Assembly (NCBI RefSeq): GCF_002250115.1
Contig: NZ_CP019985.1
Location: forward strand, 4,402,001-4,466,000
Origin: Shouchella clausii
Lineage (GTDB): Bacteria > Bacillota > Bacilli > Bacillales > Bacillaceae_D
DNA length: 64,000 nucleotides
Direction of reading: 5' to 3'
Positions 57,537-64,000 of this stretch are shown here, one piece after another (position 1 is the first letter of the stretch; each line of letters starts with the position of its first letter). Under the pieces are notes generated by a model. That model worked only from the letters and a program-made list of their open reading frames with translations. It ran no database searches and had not been told where the DNA came from. Both the position numbers and the translations under genes were made by a program.

Positions 57537-59195
57537 TTAGCCGATATCCTCAAGCGTGTGTATCCGCCATTGTTCTGCCAACTCAGCCTCGTAAATGGCC
57601 CGCTGTTTGTCACTCCACTTTAAAACAGAAGCCATTGCCTCCACAATCTTGTCTTTATAAGCGTTGGCTTTGTCAATATCAAAGAGCATATAGGAAGAGC
57701 GGCGTAGTAAGAAATCGACAGGCGTGAGCGCCATTTCATAGGCCATCGCGTAACGGAGCGACGCCCATACCGCTTTTGGAAGCCCGTATTTCTCTGCTTC
57801 CCCATCATTTAGAAACGCAAACACGTGCGTGACATTTGAGCCGTAACGTGTGACAAGTTCAGCTGCTTCTGCCTCTTCTAAGCCAAGGGTTTTTCCAGCT
57901 TCAATATGGGCAGCATTAAACATGTCGAGCTGGTCCGATCCACCTACTTCTCCACCTGATAAAACAAGTTTTTTTGTCTGGCACGGTTTATAGACAGCAC
58001 CTGTTTCTTGTTCAAGTTCTTTGGCGACGATTGAGACAATATTGTCGGCCATTTTTCGGTAACCAGTCAGTTTGCCGCCTGCTATCGTCATAAGCCCGCT
58101 GTCTGAGTGGAAAATTTCATCTTTCCGTGAAATATCGGACGGGCTTTTGCCTTCTTCATGAATGAGGGGCCGCAACCCTGACCAGCTCGACTCAATATCG
58201 GCATTTGTGAGCTGATATCCTGGGAATAAGGCATTAGTTGCTTTCATAATATAGTCGACATCTTCTTTCGTCACACCAGGTTCCCGTTTATCGCCTTCAT
58301 AATTTGTATCGGTTGTGCCTACATAAACTTTTTCACCGCGCGGGATCGCAAACATCATGCGACCATCGCCAAAAGGCGTGTCAAAATAAAGCGCTTGGTT
58401 TAAAGGCAATCTTTTTTTGGATAATACCAAATGGACGCCTTTCGTCAAATGGATCGTTTTTCCGGTCTTTGAGCGGTCTTGCTCACGCAAATGGTCGACC
58501 CATGGCCCCGTTGCATTGACGACTTTTTTGGCCTGGATCGTAACAGCTTCGCCAGTCAGCAAATCACGGGCGATGACGCCAGTAATTTTCCCTTGGTCAT
58601 AAATAAATCCTTCCGCTTTTACATAGTTCGCTAATTTTGCGCCTTTTTCAGCTGCTGTTTTCGCAATTTCAATCGTTAAGCGGGCGTCGTCCGTGCGGTA
58701 TTCGACATACATACCGGCGCCGCGAAGGCCGTCTTTTGCCAAAATCGGCTCTTTTTTTAATGCATCTTTCGCCTTCATCATCGTGCGCCGTTCTGCTTTC
58801 TTGACGCCTGCAAGTCGATCGTAGACAGCAAGCCCGATTGACGTTGTTAACGCATTAAACGTACCGCCTTTGTAAAACGGCAACATCATTCGCACTGGCT
58901 CTGTAACATGGGGTGCATTTTCATAGACGATCGCCCGCTCAGTCCCAACTTCCGCAACTAGTTTTACTTCAAATTGCTTTAAATAACGAAGGCCGCCATG
59001 GATCAATTTTGTCGACCGGCTTGACGTTCCTGCCGCAAAATCTTGCATTTCAATCAAGCCGACATCGATCCCTCGTGTTGCCGCGTCCAAAGCGGCCCCT
59101 ACTCCAGTAATGCCACCGCCAATAATTAACAGATCTAACTGTTTGTCTTCCATGGTTGCGATTGCTTTTTCTCTTGTCTTTGCTGAAAACGCCAT
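57537..59195 (-). CDS. glpD: Aerobic glycerol-3-phosphate dehydrogenase
   Basis: A 552-residue FAD-dependent, membrane-associated dehydrogenase oxidising glycerol 3-phosphate to dihydroxyacetone phosphate and passing electrons to quinone. Motifs: LDLLIIGGGITGVGAALDAATRG (FAD), SSRSTKLIHGGLRYL, GVIARDLLTGEA and IAGGKLTGYRKMA. The C-terminal DAO_C domain is intact. ATG 59195 follows TTGGAGGAATCGAG. A leader hairpin and terminator at 59221-59279 suggest antitermination by GlpP. Confidence 0.95.
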   Translation of the reverse strand: MAFSAKTREKAIATMEDKQLDLLIIGGGITGVGAALDAATRGIDVGLIEMQDFAAGTSSRSTKLIHGGLRYLKQFEVKLVAEVGTERAIVYENAPHVTEPVRMMLPFYKGGTFNALTTSIGLAVYDRLAGVKKAERRTMMKAKDALKKEPILAKDGLRGAGMYVEYRTDDARLTIEIAKTAAEKGAKLANYVKAEGFIYDQGKITGVIARDLLTGEAVTIQAKKVVNATGPWVDHLREQDRSKTGKTIHLTKGVHLVLSKKRLPLNQALYFDTPFGDGRMMFAIPRGEKVYVGTTDTNYEGDKREPGVTKEDVDYIMKATNALFPGYQLTNADIESSWSGLRPLIHEEGKSPSDISRKDEIFHSDSGLMTIAGGKLTGYRKMADNIVSIVAKELEQETGAVYKPCQTKKLVLSGGEVGGSDQLDMFNAAHIEAGKTLGLEEAEAAELVTRYGSNVTHVFAFLNDGEAEKYGLPKAVWASLRYAMAYEMALTPVDFLLRRSSYMLFDIDKANAYKDKIVEAMASVLKWSDKQRAIYEAELAEQWRIHTLEDIG

Positions 59196-59220
59196 CTCGA
59201 TTCCTCCAATATTTGAACGG

Positions 59221-59279
59221 AAAAAGGGACCACAACAAACAAAACAGGCCTTTTGGCGCCTATTGAATGCTGTGATCCC
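59221..59279 (-). promoter_or_regulatory. glpD leader terminator, probable GlpP antitermination site
   Basis: On the minus strand GGGATCACAGCA (59279-59268) pairs over 12 bp, including wobbles, with TGTTGTGGTCCC (59237-59226), and T5 follows. Inside is AGGCGCCAAAAGGCCT. The hairpin lies 26 bases before the glpD start, so it must be read through for expression. Confidence 0.75.
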
Positions 59280-59404
59280 TCAAATCCTCAGATCCGTTCA
59301 TTAACTTACATTCATTATAGCGCACTTAAGCCGCTGCGTAAACATTTAGCTGTTTTCCACTCAGTGTTCCCTGCTAACGCCTCTTTGAAACCATAGAAAA
59401 AAGC

Positions 59405-59445
59405 AAACGCACAGGCTCCCGAAGGAAAAAACACCTGTGCGTTTT
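59405..59445 (-). terminator. Terminator of glpK
   Basis: AACGCACAGG pairs with CCTGTGCGTT across a 19-base loop; on the minus strand it is followed by TGCTTTTTT. Confidence 0.82.
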
Positions 59446-59472
59446 AGCTAAATGGAAAACCATATTGGCTAG

Positions 59473-60978
<1,506 letters not shown>

Positions 60979-61102
60979 TTAATCCTCGGACCTCCTTGAT
61001 TTTTCGGTTGCATGTTCCCTTTTATTTATTTACCTGCCTGTTACCTTCTTTAAACAAGTCTATCCTCATTTCTGAATATTGCTTACAAGAAGCTACAAAG
61101 TT

Positions 61103-62356
61103 TTATTTGTCGTAAAGGGGGAGCATAATATGGACACATGTGCCCTTTTTTGGTTTGCTTGCATAAGAAACGTGGCCGCCCATCATTTCGATCATGCGGA
61201 TGGAGACCATTGTTCCGATGCCTGTACCACTGTCTTTTGTCGTAAAATAGGCAGTGCCAATTTGTTTTAATTGCTCTTTTGTCATGCCAACCCCTGTATC
61301 CTCAATGGTTAGCAGCAGTTTCTTTTTAGCGGTTTTATCCAATTTAATCGACACCGATCCATTTGGAGGCGTTGCTTCGATGCCGTTCTTAATAAAATTG
61401 AGAAGCGCTTGTTTAAGCTTATTTTGGTCAGCCCATACCCAAAGCGTTTCTTCGCTGCTTTCGACAGACAACTGGACATGCCCTTTTGCAGCATAGGGCC
61501 TCAGTAGTGAGACAACGGAATGAACCGTTTCTCCTACTGAAAAAACACGTTGTTGGTCCATTTTAGGTTTTGCTGCACTTAAATATTCATTAATGATCGC
61601 TTCCGCCCGGTTCAATTCGCCGACAATTAATGCGTGGTATTGGTTTTTCTTTTCGCCTTCGGCCATCAGCTGGACAAAGCCTTTCACAACGGTTAGCGGA
61701 TTTCTAACTTCGTGGGCAATCGTTGCCGCAAGTTCATTTAAGCTGTTGTACTTTTCGGCACGTAGCGATTCGGCAATAACTCGGTCTCTCTCAAGCAATG
61801 TTTCATATAGATAAGTAATTAAAAACATCGCACCAACGCCAAAAATCGCATAATAAACGGCCACTCCCCACATCGCAGGCAAGTAGCTATCTGTGAATAG
61901 CCACTGCATAATGATCAGCGATAAAGTTACTTGGATCAGCACTGGCCATAATGACACGAGGCTGACAAACTTGAGCCTTGGCCATTTGCTTGGCAACTGG
62001 TAAAACCTATTCGTAAAAATCGAAAACAATAAGGCACTTAGCAAAAAATGCACGAGGGCAAAACCGGTAAGGTCGCCGCCTACGATCAAGCGAAAAACGG
62101 CTGAAACGGCAGTTACGCCCCAGCCCGCCCGTTTGCCACCATATAAAAACGCGAGCAAAATGGGAATATAGCGTAAATCCCAGAAAACGTCTCCTTGGCG
62201 GATGGAAAAGGACATGCATAAAATCACAGCGCCACTCATGAAATGGAACATCGTAAGCGAACGCTGGATTTTCCAGCCCCCTTCGGCTTTTAAGCTATAA
62301 ATGATTAAGGGAACCATAATCACAAACACATTGATAAGAAGCTTTTCAATAACCAT
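61103..62356 (-). CDS. Sporulation-type sensor histidine kinase with 5TM sensor (KinB-like)
   Basis: A 417-residue membrane kinase with about six spans in residues 1-185. These include the 5TMR-LYT-like block YIPILLAFLYGGKRAGWGVTAVSAVFRLIVGG. The H-box follows with His215 in AATIAHEVRNPLTVVKGFVQL, then the N-box NFIKNGIEA and G-boxes IEDTGVGM and GTGIGTMVS. The H-box resembles KinA-KinE kinases of the Spo0 phosphorelay. No response regulator is adjacent, consistent with phosphorylation of Spo0F (inference). I start at ATG 62356; GTG 62365 with GAGGGG three bases away is an alternative adding three residues. Confidence 0.85.
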   Translation of the reverse strand: MVIEKLLINVFVIMVPLIIYSLKAEGGWKIQRSLTMFHFMSGAVILCMSFSIRQGDVFWDLRYIPILLAFLYGGKRAGWGVTAVSAVFRLIVGGDLTGFALVHFLLSALLFSIFTNRFYQLPSKWPRLKFVSLVSLWPVLIQVTLSLIIMQWLFTDSYLPAMWGVAVYYAIFGVGAMFLITYLYETLLERDRVIAESLRAEKYNSLNELAATIAHEVRNPLTVVKGFVQLMAEGEKKNQYHALIVGELNRAEAIINEYLSAAKPKMDQQRVFSVGETVHSVVSLLRPYAAKGHVQLSVESSEETLWVWADQNKLKQALLNFIKNGIEATPPNGSVSIKLDKTAKKKLLLTIEDTGVGMTKEQLKQIGTAYFTTKDSGTGIGTMVSIRMIEMMGGHVSYASKPKKGTCVHIMLPLYDK

Positions 62357-62433
62357 GCATCCCACGTTCCCCTCGCACCATTTCTCTGAACTCATTCGAC
62401 ACTTTTCGGGGCAATCCTGCTTCTTGCTAAAAT

Positions 62434-64000
62434 TTACAGGATTGCATCCATTTGTTTTGTTTGTTGCATCTCGTAATAAAACCCTTTTGTCGCCATCAGT
62501 TCATGGTGGCTTCCTACCTCGGTGACCTCTCCTCCCTGCAAAACAAGAATTTGGTCAGCGGCTTCAATCGTATTTAAGCGGTGGGCAATGACAAAGCTTG
62601 TACGCCCATGCATCAACCGTTTTAACGCTTCTTGGATCTTCATTTCCGTCACCGTATCAATACTGGATGTCGCTTCATCCAAAATCAGAATCGACGGGTT
62701 AGCAAGCAGCGCTCGGGCAATCGACAATAACTGTTTTTGCCCTTGGCTAATGCCGCTGCCATCTTGCAAAAGCATCGTATCGTATCCATTTGGCAAGTGG
62801 GAAATAAACCCATGAGCATTTGCCAACTTAGCCGCTTCTTCCACTTCTTGATCCGATGCCTCAAGGCGACCGTAGCGGATGTTTTCACGAATGGAGCCTT
62901 GAAACAAAAATGGATCCTGAAGAACAACGCCCATTTGCGAGCGTACATCGTCTTTTTTCAAGTTAGCAAGATTGTTTCCATCGATAAAAATCGCTCCCTC
63001 ATTCACTGGGTAAAAACCAAGCAGCAAGTTAAGGATTGTCGTCTTCCCAGCTCCAGTAGGGCCGACAAAGGCAATCGTCTCCCCTGCTTTCGCAGTAAAG
63101 GAGACATTTTTGAGCGTTTCTGTAGCGCCATAGGAGAAACAGACATTTTGAAACGAGACATTTCCCTCTATTTGCTTGACCGTGATAGCGCCTGCTTGAT
63201 CCGCTTCAGGCTCCTCATCGATTACCGCAAATACACGCTCCGCACCGGCTAGCGCTGATAAAACCGCATTAAACTGATTGGCAAGATCGTTTAGCGGCCG
63301 TGTAAACTGACGGGAATACTCGACAAACACGACAATCACACCAACCGTTACCCCAGCCGCTCCATGAACAGCAAGAAACCCACCAATCCCGGCAATAACG
63401 GCAAAACTGAGATTGTTCAACACATTCATTAGTTTTGGGATAAAACCAGAATAGACTTGCGCCCAGAAACCAGCATGACGCAACGCGCCATTATGTTCCT
63501 CAAACGCTTCTATAATCGTGTCTTCACGTGAAAAAGTTTTAACGACCGATTGGCCAGCAATGGTTTCTTCCGAATAGCCGTTAAGCTGTCCTAAGCTTTT
63601 TTGCTGCTCTTTAAAAAACACTTTTGTTCGCTTTGTAATCCAACGCATTCCTAAAACCATTAATGGCACAATGAATAAAGTGATCACTGTAAGCAAGGGC
63701 GACAAGTATAACATGACAGCTAGAATGCCAATAAAGGTGACGACACTTGAAATGATTTGCACAATGGACGAGTTCAGCGTCGCAGAAATATTCTCAATGT
63801 CGTTTGTCATACGGCTCATCAAATCTCCGTGCTTGTGTTTGTCAAAAAAACCGATTGGCAACTTTTGCAATTGGGCAAATAAATCTTTACGGATCGCAAA
63901 CACAGTCGCCTGTGCGATTTTGACCATCATAAAGTTTTGCAAAAACGTTGATATGCTTAAAGCGGCGTAAGAACCAAGCAAAAAGAGCAATATGATCTCC
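62434..64000 (-). CDS. ABC exporter, ATPase fused to membrane domain (YfiC/MsbA type), truncated at the right edge
   Basis: The frame is open past base 64000, so the N-terminus is missing; about 520 residues are visible. They comprise most of the six-span exporter membrane domain (to about residue 250) and a complete ATPase: Walker A GPTGAGKTT, Q-loop VVLQDPFLF, signature ISQGQKQLLSIARALL (SQG in place of SGG), Walker B ILILDEATSSID and H-loop IAHRLN. Homodimeric or heterodimeric drug/lipid exporters such as YfiBC have this build. A partner gene may lie upstream outside the window. Confidence 0.88.
   Translation of the reverse strand, partial: EIILLFLLGSYAALSISTFLQNFMMVKIAQATVFAIRKDLFAQLQKLPIGFFDKHKHGDLMSRMTNDIENISATLNSSIVQIISSVVTFIGILAVMLYLSPLLTVITLFIVPLMVLGMRWITKRTKVFFKEQQKSLGQLNGYSEETIAGQSVVKTFSREDTIIEAFEEHNGALRHAGFWAQVYSGFIPKLMNVLNNLSFAVIAGIGGFLAVHGAAGVTVGVIVVFVEYSRQFTRPLNDLANQFNAVLSALAGAERVFAVIDEEPEADQAGAITVKQIEGNVSFQNVCFSYGATETLKNVSFTAKAGETIAFVGPTGAGKTTILNLLLGFYPVNEGAIFIDGNNLANLKKDDVRSQMGVVLQDPFLFQGSIRENIRYGRLEASDQEVEEAAKLANAHGFISHLPNGYDTMLLQDGSGISQGQKQLLSIARALLANPSILILDEATSSIDTVTEMKIQEALKRLMHGRTSFVIAHRLNTIEAADQILVLQGGEVTEVGSHHELMATKGFYYEMQQTKQMDAIL

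Overview
The window reads as chromosomal core DNA of an endospore-forming Bacillaceae bacterium, most probably an alkaliphile of the Shouchella (Bacillus) clausii / B. halodurans group. This is inferred from gene content and recalled family sequences, not from a database search. Spore functions include sspK, a PdaA cortex deacetylase, a SpoVB/YkvU-like flippase and a sporulation-type histidine kinase. The gene order follows the B. subtilis yfh-yfk-yfl-yfm region. RNase HI and the SNF transporter resemble B. halodurans proteins, and several Na+-coupled carriers are present. I saw no rRNA, tRNA, transposase, phage or CRISPR.

Layout. 1-3.7 kb: the yfh block (truncated yfhP, sspK, a YpzG-like peptide, yfhH, recX, yfhF). 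3.8-7.4 kb: S66 carboxypeptidase, RumA-type rRNA methylase, GAF protein and a small membrane protein. 7.5-13 kb (minus): a five-gene operon of a TIM-barrel protein, SurE phosphatase and an FbpABC/AfuABC-type importer. 13.3-14.9 kb: Rrf2 regulator with a thioredoxin-reductase-like flavoprotein. 15-19.9 kb: pdaA, a DUF368 (PopT-type) lipid carrier translocase, a CorC/HlyC transporter and a histidine phosphatase. 20-26 kb: yfkAB, yfkD, a YtxH protein, a small FbpB-family protein and a YthAB-like cytochrome bd oxidase. 26-34.3 kb: LolA-like lipoprotein, pepF, a catalase with a well-placed promoter and PerR-like box, a siderophore-type N-hydroxylase with an aldehyde dehydrogenase, and RNase HI. 34.3-38.9 kb: small proteins, an Abh/AbrB regulator, an SNF transporter and mreBH. 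39-50.4 kb (minus): fruRKA, yfmR, nos, bsaA, then treP, treA and treR. 50.6-57 kb: gamma-glutamyltransferase, YngK-like GHL10 protein, flippase and AGCS symporter. 57-61 kb (minus): glpK, glpD and glpP. 61.1-64 kb: histidine kinase and a truncated ABC exporter.

How it fits together. Three carbon modules carry readable control. The tre genes have two sigma-A-like promoters, each with a palindromic TreR-type operator in its spacer, plus a consensus-matching cre site. The fru operon has a clear promoter. glpD has a leader terminator suited to GlpP, while glpP sits downstream of glpD instead of heading a glpFK operon. Stress defence is dense: catalase, Gpx, NO synthase, bd oxidase and a redox-type Rrf2 pair.

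The least ordinary signals are: (1) the importer operon with its own SurE phosphatase, which suggests uptake of a phosphorylated metabolite rather than iron; (2) a dispersed intergenic repeat attached to terminator hairpins, one copy flanked by 26-bp direct repeats that are themselves terminators; (3) an orphan siderophore-type hydroxylase paired with an aldehyde dehydrogenase; (4) several unannotated small ORFs with good ribosome binding sites.
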